Of a stretch of DNA of 64,000 nucleotides, positions 1-12,500 are shown one piece after another. This DNA is from Lampris incognitus. Lineage: Eukaryota; Chordata; Actinopteri; Lampriformes; Lampridae. The first letter of the stretch is position 1, and every line of letters begins with the position of its first letter. The notes below the pieces were generated by a model. It did no database searches, was not told where the DNA came from, and worked only from the letters and a program-made list of their open reading frames with translations. The position numbers were made by a program, and so were the translations under genes. The stretch spans positions 35,471,987 to 35,535,986 of the forward strand of contig NC_079222.1 of NCBI RefSeq assembly GCF_029633865.1. The letters are read 5' to 3'.

Positions 1-1377
1 TAACTTTTCCTATTCAGTTGACCTTCCACGGAGCATAGAACCCCCTCCCAAAAGTCATATCTATGTAGCAGTGATTATTTTAGTCTTGAGAAGGGTGCGG
101 GGCTGGAGTTATCTTAGTGTGGTTATGTAAGATCCTCCGCTGTACCATCCGCCGCTGCTGCCGGGGTGACCACTGCTATTACAGAACCAACAATCTGGTG
201 GAAATAGCACAGAATGATGAGATGTGCCGTCGGTGCTCAAGGATTTACTCTTCCAGACAACTCAAAACCTCCCTGCTAATGGAGAAAAACCCACATATTT
301 TACAGGCCTGTGTGGACACAGGGTTATTGAGCTGGTCTGGAAAATAAGGGAAAGTATAGAAAATTGTTTTCTTAATTTCCAGCTCTGAAAATGAATGGAA
401 ATTACCAGAAAAAGTTGATTAATATCACCTAACTAAAATAGTATGGAACTACTACAATGAAATAAATTGTAAATAATATATAATTGTATTATTATAAATA
501 AATAATTATTATTTAATTATAATTTTATTTTATTGTTTAATTACAATTAAATGATTATAATTAAATAATATATTATCTAATTATAAATAAATAATAAAAT
601 AGCATGGAACATACTAAAATATTATGGAGAAACGAAATGTTTTCCAGATTGAGTTTAAATCAGTTTCTTGAAAAATTATCAATATTTTTCACAATAAATC
701 AAATGTAAAATAATATATTTAAATATGGTCTTCGATCAGCCTATGTGGCTGTGGAAGGTTGTCTTTCTTTAATTTTACGACATGCATTTTTCTCTCTGGG
801 AGCCGGAGGAGGCCTTAGCAGGGCTGATCTAACAGAGAGATGAATTCTGAGTCTGCATTAAATAAAGACAGATACTTCCAGTTCATTTGCACATAAAACA
901 TGTTGATCGTATATGAAAGCCCTTCCCTCTGACCTTTGAGCTGGATCGTGACTGGCCAGGAGCGATTTCCATTACATCTTGGCTCATTTTCTCTTGAATT
1001 TAACAACCTGAAATAAAGCCACTTGGATATAAAGTACCGATTTTTCTGCTTACTGATTTTTTTTTTGTATTAGAATTTTTAAAATCTGATTATTATTATT
1101 TTAAACTGAATTTTCAAGCTCTGACTTTCAAGGTGTAGAATTGAGGCTCAGGATATTCAATTTGAATGTTTTTAACTTGAATTTTCAAAACCTGAATTTC
1201 AAGGAGGTGAATTCAGACACAATATGTCCAAAAATTTATTCAAAATCTATTCAAAAATCACCAAGAAAAAATTCAATGAGTTCAATATGCTCCGTTTTTT
1301 TCTGAGCATAAGTTCAGGTACTTCTTGAGTTCAGTTTATGCTGCTGAGACTAATTTTTTTTTTGTAGTCTGAGTGTA
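1..1377. other. homer1 intron, no feature recognised
   Basis: AT-rich, with a nearly pure AT/TAAT stretch at about 470-600. The 76-codon frame at 117-347 has no recognisable similarity. The homer1 EVH1 start lies to the left of the window. Confidence 0.6.
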
Positions 1378-1975
1378 GTGCCCAGCTCTTTGACATTCTT
1401 TTTAGATAGTAATAATAATAATGATACCACTATTCATCATCATCCTCATCATCATCAGTGGTCGCTCAGGGTCGAGTATGACTGTCCTCCTTCTAAGTCC
1501 TCGTGGGTATCCCCACGAGGACTTAGGTGTAGGTTATCCCCACAGGATGCCTGCACGTGACAGCTTTTTACGTGGAGTAGCTGATCTGCCTGCAGCCACC
1601 ACAGTCCTTGGCAGGGGGTGGCCAGAGCCCAACGGCATGGAGAACCAAGACGATTGGGGACCACCCTCTGTTGCAGCCTTCATCCACCTTCACTGCCGTG
1701 GTGACCTGGAGACATCTTCCACCTGTTCTGCCGTTGAGGTCTTTGTTGGATCGTGCTTCTTCTGGAACCTCCCCCTTGACCTGTCCGCCTTGGTTGACCC
1801 TACCAGGAGCCAAGCTCCGGGCGGCATAGCTCTTGGGTTCATTAGTACATGCAAGCTTCTCCACCACAACACGGTGGCGATCCAGGAGAAGATACCACTA
1901 CTACTTCTACTACCACACTACTACCACTAATAATAACACAACTACCACTAATAATAATAATAATAATAATAATAA
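1378..1975. repeat. Dispersed repeat with triplet-repeat ends and internal hairpin
   Basis: The GC-rich core (about 1455-1890) is flanked by CAT/ATC triplets on the left and CTA/AAT triplets on the right, unlike the AT-rich intron around it. A near-perfect hairpin with 14-bp arms (TAAGTCCTCGTGGG and its complement) is at 1494-1525. No coding similarity is recognised; the 169-codon frame 1421-1930 is not supported as a gene. Confidence 0.5.
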
Positions 1976-2324
1976 ATGTAAATTATTTGTAAAGCACTAT
2001 TCTTAACCAAGTTACATGGAGTTGAAAATAGAATAACACAGAAGCATTAGTTATTTAAATCCGCATATGGCACAATTGACACTAGAAGCCCCAATTTCCA
2101 ATAAAAGAAAAAAAATCACTAGGCTATAGCTCAGTGGTACTCCCTATTTCATGGACACTTGAGAGTAGTCAGGTTTTCATTCCACACCCACTGTATTCCC
2201 TGATTAGCACACTTTCAGCCAAAGAAGAGGATATAATCTGTCAGATCAGCTGGTGTGGAGTTCACACCAGCGAACAGTGTGAAAACCTGTACACTGTTGG
2301 CCCTCCTTTGTAACATGGACTGCA

Positions 2325-2583
2325 TTTATGTAGTTTTTTTTCTAGCTGCAGCAGCCACTCAAAGTGCTTTACTATCAAGTAATCCTTCACATTCACCCAC
2401 GCACACACACAGATGGTGGTGTCAACCATGCAAGGTATTACAAGCTCATCAGAAGCAGCTAGTGGTTAGGTGTCTTGCTCAGCAACACCTTGACAGTATT
2501 GCCAGGAGGAGCCAAGCTGAGGATCAAACCAGGGACCATCCAGGTACCAGATGATCTGCTCTACCTCCTGAGCTACTGCCGCT
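2325..2583 (-). mobile_element. tRNA-derived SINE, family C
   Basis: On -, the head reads TAGCTCAGGAGGTAGAGCAG (A-box region) and GGTTTGATCC (B-box-like) with tRNA-like spacing. The body continues to a CA repeat and an AAAGCACTTTGAGTGGC end. It is a dispersed element, not a tRNA gene, since the 3' half does not fold as a tRNA acceptor. Confidence 0.65.
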
Positions 2584-2745
2584 CCATCATGGTACATGGT
2601 TGAGTACCACTGCTTTAGCAGTACTGTATCTCCAAGTCTGGAAGACAAGGTCTGGAAAAAGTCTGTGACTTTAAGACTGAATAAAGGGAAGAACCCTGAT
2701 AACATGATGGATGCCACATGCTAAACTGATTGGCTTTTAAATGAA

Positions 2746-3433
2746 GTGATCCTCTTCCTCTTTCGACTGATGCTGTTAGGGGTCACCACAGCAGCTCATC
2801 GGTTTCCATCTCTTCCTGTCCTCTGCATCTTCCTTTGTCAAGTCAAACACCTGCATGTCCTCCCTCACCACATCCATAAACCTCCTCTTTGGCCTTCCTC
2901 TTTCCTCCTGCTTGTCAGCTCCATCTTCAGCATCCTTCTCCCAATATACCCAGCATCTCTCCTCCCCACATGTCCAGACCATCTAAATCTCGCCTCTCTT
3001 GCTTTGTCTCCAAACCGTCCAACATGAGCTGTCCCTCTAATATACTCATTCCTAATCCTGTCCTTCTTCATCACTCCCAATGAAAATCTTAGCATCTTCA
3101 ACTCTGCCACCTCCAGCTCCACCTCCTGTCTTTTCGTCACTGCCACTGTCTCCAAAACCATACAATGTAGTTGGTCTCACAACCATCTTGTAAACCCTCC
3201 CTTTAACTCTTGCTGGTACCCTTCTTTCGCATATCACTCCTGACACTCTTCTTCACCCACTCCACCCTGCCTGCACTGTCTTCTTCACCTCTCTTCATCC
3301 CTGTTACTTTGAACAGTTGACCCGAAGTACTTAAACTCATCGTCCTTTGCCACCTCAACTCCTTGCATCCTGACCATTCCACTTTCCTCCCTCTAATTCA
3401 CGCATGGGTTTTCCGTCTTGTTCCTTCTGACTT
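2746..3433 (-). mobile_element. RTE-type LINE 3' fragment
   Basis: - frame pieces match the C-terminal part of a fish RTE-like reverse transcriptase ([52 protein letters not shown]). It shares sequence with 13437-13820 and 63190-64000. The 5' truncation abuts the tail of a SINE at 3434. The clade name is from memory. Confidence 0.75.
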
Positions 3434-3484
3434 TCATTGGCCAAGTACAATTGGGGAGAAAAAGGGGGAAAACTCTAAAAAATA

Positions 3485-3515
<31 letters not shown>
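3434..3515 (+). repeat. SINE family A tail plus (AAT)n
   Basis: GGCCAAGTACAATTGGGGAG with the AAAAAGGGGG end of the family, followed by AAT repeats at 3483-3514. It directly abuts the RTE LINE. Confidence 0.65.
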
Positions 3516-3944
3516 GAAGTTTATGCATATGCTTCATTCATTCATGACTCTTGCTGAGACACCATATAGAGCTCAGAGCATTACAGTAAGAATGGCAACC
3601 ACAGATTCCCAGGACCAGAAGTGGGACAACATACTTAGCTTACATTGATTATATAGTTAGTGTAATTATGTGCTTCATAGTTGATATTTACTAGTCCAGT
3701 GTTTAAGATATTAAAACCTGTTTCTTGACTGTGCACTACATAATATGTATGGACATTAGTGTCACTCTGTATAAAAAAAACATTTTATTTTGTATATGCA
3801 ATTACTCTCTTGCATTCTATACTTGTATATCACGAGGAATGCTTCTTTATTCTTACATGCTTTGTTATTTCATGTTATATGTGTGTTTCACGTAAGCATG
3901 CTACCAAGTCAGATTCCTTGTACATGCTATTCTAATCACAGCAA

Positions 3945-4165
3945 GTTGAATCAGTTCATCTGGACACAACCTTTATTGAGGAAACGTTTCAGCACTCACA
4001 TAAGTGACCTCTTCAGCCTAAACTGACTGCAGGTATCCCCCAGTTTGTACTGAAGAGGTCACTTAAATGAGTTATGAAACGTTTCTCTCTCAATAAACAT
4101 TGTGTTCAGATGAACTGATTCAGCTTTCTGTGATTTTCTCTCCTGGATTATCGAGCATGCATTAA
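3945..4165. mobile_element. Penelope-like terminal repeat, short palindrome
   Basis: An imperfect inverted repeat around 4035: GAATCAGTTCATCTGGACAC on the left returns as the reverse complement near 4101-4120, and AGTGACCTCTTCAG near 4004 as the complement at 4043-4056. It ends in CCTGGATTATCGAGCATGC, matching the outer edge of the 58745 element. Confidence 0.65.
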
Positions 4166-4214
4166 GACATGCTGGTCTAATGCTTGTGTGTGTGTTTTTT
4201 TTTTCTCCCCACAG

Positions 4215-4346
4215 GCCATTATTAACAGCACAATCACCCCCAATATGACGTTCACAAAAACATCTCAGAAGTTTGGCCAGTGGGCTGACAGCCGGGCCAA
4301 CACTGTCTACGGGCTGGGCTTTTCCTCTGAGAGCCACCTGGTTAAG
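4215..4346 (+). CDS. homer1: homer1 exon: central/C-terminal EVH1 domain
   Basis: 44 codons, phase 0 at both ends. It is bounded by a long pyrimidine run plus ACAG (4211-4214) and the donor GTAAGA at 4347. It encodes [11 protein letters not shown] and the EVH1 core [21 protein letters not shown] Penelope-like repeat ends about 50 bp upstream of the acceptor. Confidence 0.96.
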
Positions 4347-6536
4347 GTAAGAAAACAAACGTTCTCTCACAGGCTCACTCGATCCATCTTGTGTGGAGCA
4401 GTTGCAGCTGTTTGGCATCTACACATACTTTTAACACTCGGAGAGAGAACGTCATGGGAGGAGATTGTTCATAACATTTTTTGTAAGATAAGAAGGCCCT
4501 GAGTAAGATGCCATTTGTGCTACAGGAGTTTCTATTCTCAGTGTTTTGACTGCGATTGTTGTCTTAGTTTGCAGATAAGTTTGCTGAGTTCAAAGAGGCA
4601 GCTAGGTTAGCAAAGGAGAAGTCTCAGGAGAAGATGGAGCTCACCAGCACGCCCTCTCAGGTAATTGTTTAATTCTGCTGAGTACCATTACTCTGTAGCT
4701 AGTAGACCTGCAAATCTTGATGTTTTCTGTTGCACATGCCAACATGCTCCTTGCTAAGCAAATATGTGCCGTCACAACACACATATCACACTAACCTGAG
4801 TGACAAGACTCATTGGATTTAATATGTGTTCAATATCTGCAGCACCAGGGTTTCTGCAGACATCAAAATTTCCATGGCACCAGTCACAAGCCAAGAATTT
4901 GTTACCTACTTCACAACCTTACTCCTCCCTACAGTTTCCCATTATGTCTACATACATGGAACGACTGTTACGGTCATTCGGTTGTCTGTGATGACTGGAG
5001 TTTCCATGGGGAAACCAAGATAGAACACCTTGGGCGTCTTTTGGATGACTAAAAACAAGCTGTTGGGCATCCGGGTAGCCTACCAACATGGGGATCCTTG
5101 GTTTGAATCCCTGTGTCACCTCCGGCTTGGTCGGGCGTTCCTACAGACACAATTGGCTGTGTCTGCAGATGGGAAGCGGGATGTGGGTATGTGTCCTGGT
5201 CACTGCACTAGCGCCTCCTCTGGTTGGTCTGGTCGCCTGTTCAAGGGGGAGGGGTAACTGGGGGGAATAGCGTGATCCTCCCATGTGCTACGTCCCCCTG
5301 GTGAAACTCCACACTGTCAGGTGAAAAGAACGGCTGGCAACTCCACATGTATCGGAGGAGGCATGTGGTAGTCTGCAGCCCTCCCTGGATTGGCAGAGGG
5401 GGTGGAGCACCGACCGGGACGGCTCGGAAGAGCAGGGTAATTGGCGGGATACAATTGGGAAGAAAAAGGAGGGGCAAATCCAAAAAAAAGTACATAAATA
5501 AAAACAAGCTGTGGACACATAGTACTCTTAGCAAAATTTAATTTAGCATCAGGTCTGCGAGCTTTTCAAAAATTAATGTTTATTAATTTTTCATTTGGAA
5601 GACAGAGCATAGTTGCTCTGTGTCTTAAAAAAAACTAGCTAATATGAATTTTCCCCAACTTCTACTGCTGTTTTTGCTCTATTGATATCTATCATAGAGT
5701 GTCATTTCAACTTCCTCATTTTTGTTTGCTCGCATTTCATGTCGCGCCTCAGGCTTTGATGACTGGTGAAAAACAAATTGCAACCTTGTGAAGTAAATTC
5801 AGCTGTTTCTCAGAAGAGAAACCAGCTAAACTTACAGCCAAATTATGTAATTGTTCCCAATAAAACATGCTGCTTTACCTATGTAACTTATAGCTTCAAG
5901 TTCAGGTTCTACATATTATAGAAACTTGGTGACATGCACTATGTTTGTGAATAGAGATGGTTTCTGAAAACATGGAGCCTCGTGTTTCAGTCGTTAAGCT
6001 GATCATTTGAATCTAGTCATTCAACTGGTCCTTGTGGTTGTACACTTATTTTCATATATATCATGTATTGATCTTTAATTTGTTGCTTGAAAATGCATTA
6101 CACCTGATCAACATAAAGAATATGCAAAAACACTGCTTACTCAATTAAATCAAATATCAAAGCCTTTACTGTGGTAGAATGGCTCACTTTTGTGTGAGAC
6201 GGCCGGAAAATGAGCCCTTGTTTGCCCCATATACAGCAAAGAAATGTCCTTAAAATATACCCCTGACTTAGCTGATGATTATGTTTGGCTTGTTCTACCC
6301 CTTTTGCTCTCCTCAACAATTCCTCCACAGGGTGGAGCTATGAAAAGGAATGTGTTGTCAGTCCAAAAACCTGGTAAAAAAAAGGTAAAAAGAAAGTATA
6401 TAGAATGATTTCCATTGCCCCAATCTGAAGACCCTTCTGATTTTACCCCATTAGTGGCACTCTTTCTGTACCACCCGAACCCTACATTTTTAACCTCCCC
6501 CTCTTCCTCCCTCCACTGCCTTCTTAGGGATCTCCC

Positions 6537-6599
<63 letters not shown>

Positions 6600-9500
6600 T
6601 ACATACATACATACATACATACATACATACATACATACATACATACATACATACATACATACATACATACATACATACACATATTGAGATAGTGTCCATA
6701 CTGAATACAGACTGGAAGTCCCCAAGTCCAAATGGGAGACACCACCAAAATGACATCTCAATGCAATGACATCGGGATGTCATTCAGACTGGACAAGTGC
6801 AGTCAAATGGTGGCAACAAGAGGGAAAGTAGTGAAGACTGAAGGGGTTGATGTCAGATGTCAGGATAACAGACGGACAGGAAGGTTACAAGTACCTGGGT
6901 ATTCCACAGGCAAATGGTAACCATGAGAAAACAGCAAGGAGGTCAGCTACAGCCAAATACCTCCAGAGAGTGAGACAGGTCCTGAGGAGCCAGCTCAATG
7001 GGAACAATAAGCCATCAATGCATATGCCCTACCAGTCATCAGACACCCAGCTGGAATAATATGCTGGCCAAAGGTGGCGAAAAAGGCCACAAGATATCAG
7101 GACACAGAAACTCCTCACACTGCACGGAGGGTTCCACACAAAGTCCAGCAACCTGAGACTGTATGATAAGCGAAAAGATGGGGGCCGAGGGTTAATGAGT
7201 GTCGGAGCCACTATCCAGGATTAAACAAACACATCAGAAAGAAGCCCCACCCCAGGATGAACTGCTGAGTACCTCAGGCAACAGAAGACAGGGAGTGGAG
7301 AGGACGAAGAAGAGGAGACGTCATGGAAGACTTAAGTCCTAAGACTACATGGGATGTACCTTCGACAGATAGAGGATGTGGCTGATATCGAGAAATCCCA
7401 CCAGTGACTAGAAAAGGCTGGACTGAAGGACAGCACAGAAGTCCTGATCATAGCAGCACAAGAACAGACACTCAGGACCAGATAGGTTGGGGCAGGGGTC
7501 TACCACACCAGACAAGACCCAAGATGCAGGCTGTGCAAAGATGCCCCCGAGACAGTCCAGTACTTAGTAGCAGGGTGTAAAATGCTATCTGGGGAAGTGT
7601 ACACTGAAAGGCATAACCAAGTGGCTGGGATTGTGTACAGGAACATCTGTACTTAATACAGACTGGAAGTCCCCAAGTCCAAATGGGAAACACCACCAAG
7701 GTGGTTGAGAGGAGCAGAGCTAAGATCCTGTGGGACTTCAAGTTCCACACTGACAAGCAGGTGCTAGCCAACCAACCAGACATTGTGGTGGTCAACAAGA
7801 AACAGAAGACAGCAGTAGTGATCGATGTAGCAATCCTGAGCGACGGCAACATCAGGAAGAAAGAGCATGAGAAGCTAGAGAAATACCAAGGGCTGAAGAA
7901 AGAACTAGATCAGATGTGGAAGGTGAAATCCACACTAGTCCCAGTGGTAATAGGAGCACTAGGGGCTGTGACCCCTAAACTGGGAGAGTGTCTCCAGCAG
8001 ATTCCAGGAACAACATCTGAAGTTTCTGTCCAAAAGAGTGGAGTCCTAGGAACAGCTAAGATACTGCACAGAACCCTCAAACTCCCAGGCCTCTGGTAGA
8101 GGGCCCAAGCATGAGAAAGACACACACCACCCGAAAAAGGGTGAAAGGACGTTTTTAAAATGATCATTTTGGCTTAATTTTTGCATTCAGAGAAAAACTT
8201 CAAAACGTCTCACATTTTGATTTGAGGGCTTAAGAGGAATCGTTTCTATATCTTTGGGGAGAACCCTATTATTGGTATATATTTAACAACTCAACAACCT
8301 CATCCTTGATTGTAAGGTCAGATTCACACCCAGAGTAACTCATTCTGTATGAATGTCCCCCATTAACTTCCAACGGACAACCCTCCAACTTTCATCTAAT
8401 GCCCTTAAAAAGTTTACTTTTAGTTGGTCAGGATGGAAAGCCACCAATCTTCAAATCACAGATGCTCCTGAATTTGCATCAGGATAATAGAATATCATCA
8501 GTGTAGGGGCAGACTCCCATATTTTGGTCAGGGAACTTACAGAAACAGTAACCTATAGCAGGGAGAGTGAAATGCTAAGAAGATATCTAAACTATACCAT
8601 TTCATAAACTTTTATTTGTAGACACTTTGTGATGTGGAAGACTTCAGACAAATCATAGCCTGCTGATTTACTCTTGGCCTACACTGGTTGTGTTGCATAA
8701 GCTACACGTCCGCAGTAAAAATAACTGTTGTCTGGTTGTGTCCATACAGGTCCCAATTTAGCCATGCTTTCAAAAGAGTGAACTCAGTCAAAATTCATGA
8801 GCAGCTTTTCTTCACTGTCTATTTTGTACATTTACTTCCCCAAAAAAATATCGAGGTTTTATAAACACTTTAGTCATTTATTTACATTTGATTGCACGGT
8901 GCATATTAGCAACTGCTTCACTTCTATAATGAATATCATAAATAAACACATTGGTGAAACATCACTCTTAAGTTTATTAGGTTTTTCTTCATCACTCAAT
9001 GAAAAAAAAAAATGGTAGGCCCAATGCATTCAGCAGCATTCATTTAAATTACAGCATTTCTGTTGCGAGAGATGCACAAATAAAGAGCTGCTTGTTGTGT
9101 GGGACAGAAGTTTGAGCCCCTGTACAATCAGACATGGTGTAACGTTTAATCTTTATCAGTCTGCTTCACTTGTAGCCCACAAAAATGCATTTGACAACGT
9201 CTTTATAAAACAAGCGTACATTACGGTTTGAAAATCTGACAGCCTACAATCACACCCACGTTGCAGAAAATATTCTGTGCCCCAAGAAATAAGAAAAGCA
9301 GTTGTGCGTTTTGCTTGATTTCTCACTTTTGAAAGTGTTTCACAAGTGACAATTAGAAATGAACTGTGTGCCCTTTGTTCACGTTAACCTTGTGATTGAG
9401 GTACATGGTGAGGAGGTTAGTCAGGGTTTGCCCCAAAAGTCAGATAAGGGGCGTCTGGACAGCGTAGGAGTCTATTCCATTGCCTTCCAACACAGGGGAC

Positions 9501-12500
9501 GCCAGTTCAAATCCGCGTGTTACCTCTGGCTTGGTTGGGCGTCCCTACAGACACAATTGGCCGTGTCTGCGAGTGGGAAGCCGGATGTGGGTATGTGTCC
9601 TGGTTGCTGCACTAGCACCTTCTCTGGTTGGTCGGGGCGCCCTTTCGGGGGGGAGGGGAAACTGGGGGCCTGGTGAAACTCCTCCCTGTCAGGTGAAAAG
9701 AAGCGGCTGGTGACTCCACATGTATTGGAGAAGACATGTGGTAGCCTGCAGCCCTCCCTGGATCAGCAGAGGATGGAACAGCGACCAAGATGGCTCGGAA
9801 GAGTGGGGTAACTGACCGAATACAATTGAGGAGGAAAAAAAGGGGGTGGGGGTTAAATAAATAAATAACCGCTGCATTTTCTGCAAGTCAAATTATTTGT
9901 ATTTTTTCTTCTGTGTCATCAATGTGTTCCATTAGGAGTCAGCCACAGGTGACCTACAATCACCTTTGACTCCAGAGAGTATAAACGGTACAGATGACGA
10001 AAGACTCACACCAGACACGCCTCAGCACACTGAACTCAGAGCAGAGCCCTTGCAGAACGCACTCCCGCTCTCACACAGGTAAGACACACAACGCCAGACA
10101 TTAGAGAAGTGACTATGAATAATAATGGTCAGTGGCTGGAGATAGAAAAACAAAGTTAAGCTAAGGGGGGGGGGCAACGTGCAAAAACGACTATTTTCAA
10201 ACTGCAACAAATACATAATAATAATAATCATCATCATCATCATTACATTTATATAGCGCTTTTCTAGACACCCAAATTGCTTCACATTGAAGGGGGTAAC
10301 TCAACTTTAACCACCACCAATGTGTAGCACCAACTGGGTGATGCATGGCAGCCATTTTCCACCAGAACGCCCACCACACATCAGCTTGAGGTGGAGAGGG
10401 AGGAATCATTGAGCCAATTACATGGGGGGATGATTAGGTGGCCAGATGGAGAGAGCCAGGTTGGACTCTGTCTGGCCAGAAGCAGCAGTCTCTGAACTCC
10501 AGGACTGTTTTGACAACACTGACTGGGGTATGCAAGGTTCTAAGGACAGGATGTTGTGTTGCTGTAAAGCCCCTTGAGGCAAATTTGTAATTTGTGATAT
10601 TGGGCTATACAAATAAAATTGACTTGACGACGTTGCGGTAAGTGCCATGGGATCTTTAATGACCACAGTGAGTCAGGACCTCAGTTTAACGTCTCATCCG
10701 AAGGACGGCATCTCCTACAGCACAGTGTCCCCGTCACTGCACTGGGGCATTGATAGTTGTTATTTTCATTAGGACCAGAGTGAAGACTGCCCCCTATTGG
10801 CCCACCGACACCACTTCCGGCAGCAACTCAGTTTTTTCCAGGAGGTCTCCCATCCAAGTACTAGCCAAGCCCGTACCTGCTTAGCTTCCATAATTTGGCA
10901 GAGCCAGGGTACATTTTGGTATGGCTGCCGGCAATAATAAACAAATGTAACGCACAAAAATGCAAACATTGTCTGTTTTCTTTTGCAGCTTTATGAGAAG
11001 ACATGTTGTAACAGCACATCTTTGATTCTCCTTCCGTTTAACATGAGTCAACATATACCGAACTGGGTTGTGTTAAATTCAGCACTATTAGTCCTGGTCC
11101 TTCTTGTCCATAAGGAGCTATGTCTTTAAAGTGCTGATTTAAAATGAAATTGGCACAGTACAGCACAGAGCGAGTACAGCCCACGCTGGCTGTGTTGACT
11201 TATCCAGCCATCATTTATTTAGCAGCCGAGCCCCTCGACAGCATTAATGCATTTCATTAAAACACTATGTGTGCCTCTTATTAATTATTAACTGCTAAAT
11301 GAGGGAGGAGGTATTTGGGCACCACATCCTTTCATCATACTTTGCAAGGTGCCACCTTTGCCTGAGGAGTTTATTAATACTTTGATGATTATTGATTATG
11401 CAGTGAGCCACATTTTTTGTGGATGAACATGTCAATATATTTTCATGTTATAGTATTTTGCATATCAATTAGAACGGGATTTTACCACCATGTTACCAAA
11501 TGTTGACCGATAAAGTTACGTAACTGCCCTTCATTTTATGCAAATGCAGAAAAGTCCGTCAAAAGGCATTTTAGCCAGGAGAACTGGTGAACAAACTGAT
11601 GATGTGCGGTGATATGTGGAGGCCTAACAAGACAGCCATGTCTGATTTATTTTATTGTTTTCAACCTTGACAGATAAATGTTTTTCACAAGCTTAATATC
11701 AACAGACACATGATTTGAAATTATCCTGATTAATTAGCTGTTCATTTGTAAAACATTTTTTTGCTATCTTTCTACCTCTACTTCATACTGCTTTGCAAAC
11801 CATGGCATCAGTAAATGGATAGTGTCACAGTGTAGACTCGCTAGCCCTTGGCTAACGGGTCAGACCCTTGAGTTGACTGGTTAGTTCAGTCACCCGTGGT
11901 GCGGGGAACCCAGGTTCGATTCCCGCCTCCCCCCTGAATTCCCGCTTCATTTGATGGCGGTGGTGGGATACATCTGCGCTCAGAGGCATGAGGGAGCTGG
12001 TATGCAGAAGCACGGGAACGCGCTCCCTGAAGAAGGAGTGTAACAGTTTACAACCATGGGTGACTAGACATGCTACCCCTTGGCTAACTGGTCGGACCCT
12101 TTAGTTGACTTAGAAGTACTGTAGTATTGTAGTAACTGCAGTATGGTACGACCACGGATGTGTAGACTCGCTAGCCCTTGGCTAGCAGGTCAGACCCTAC
12201 AGTTCACTTGTTAGCGCAGTCGTCCGTGGGAATATAGGGGGCAGGTGGGAATCGAACGTGGGTTCCCCGCAGCACGGGCGACTGCACTAACCAGTCAACT
12301 AAAGGATCTGACCCGTTAGCCAAGGGCTAGCGAGTCTACACATCCGTGGTCGTACCATACTACAGTTACAACAATACTACAGTACTGCTTACAATACTAC
12401 AATAGTATTGAATACTACAATAGAATACTACAATAATAAATATTACATACAATAATAGATAGAATACGACAGTAGTATTGCTGTTTAGAGTAAGGCAGAG

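Noticed and set aside
1421..1930. 169-codon frame on +
   Set aside because: It overlaps several open frames on both strands inside a dispersed repeat; no family recognised.
4568..4574. Alternative acceptor seven bases inside the homer1 exon
   Set aside because: Use of the second AG would shift the frame and remove the conserved FADKF start of the segment.
6279..6761. Long frames with CVCV/YVCM repeats on - and HTHT on +
   Set aside because: They are translations of the CA/CATA microsatellite.
10841..10888. 5S rRNA gene
   Set aside because: Only the internal-promoter half of 5S is present and it heads a SINE body; not a functional rRNA gene.
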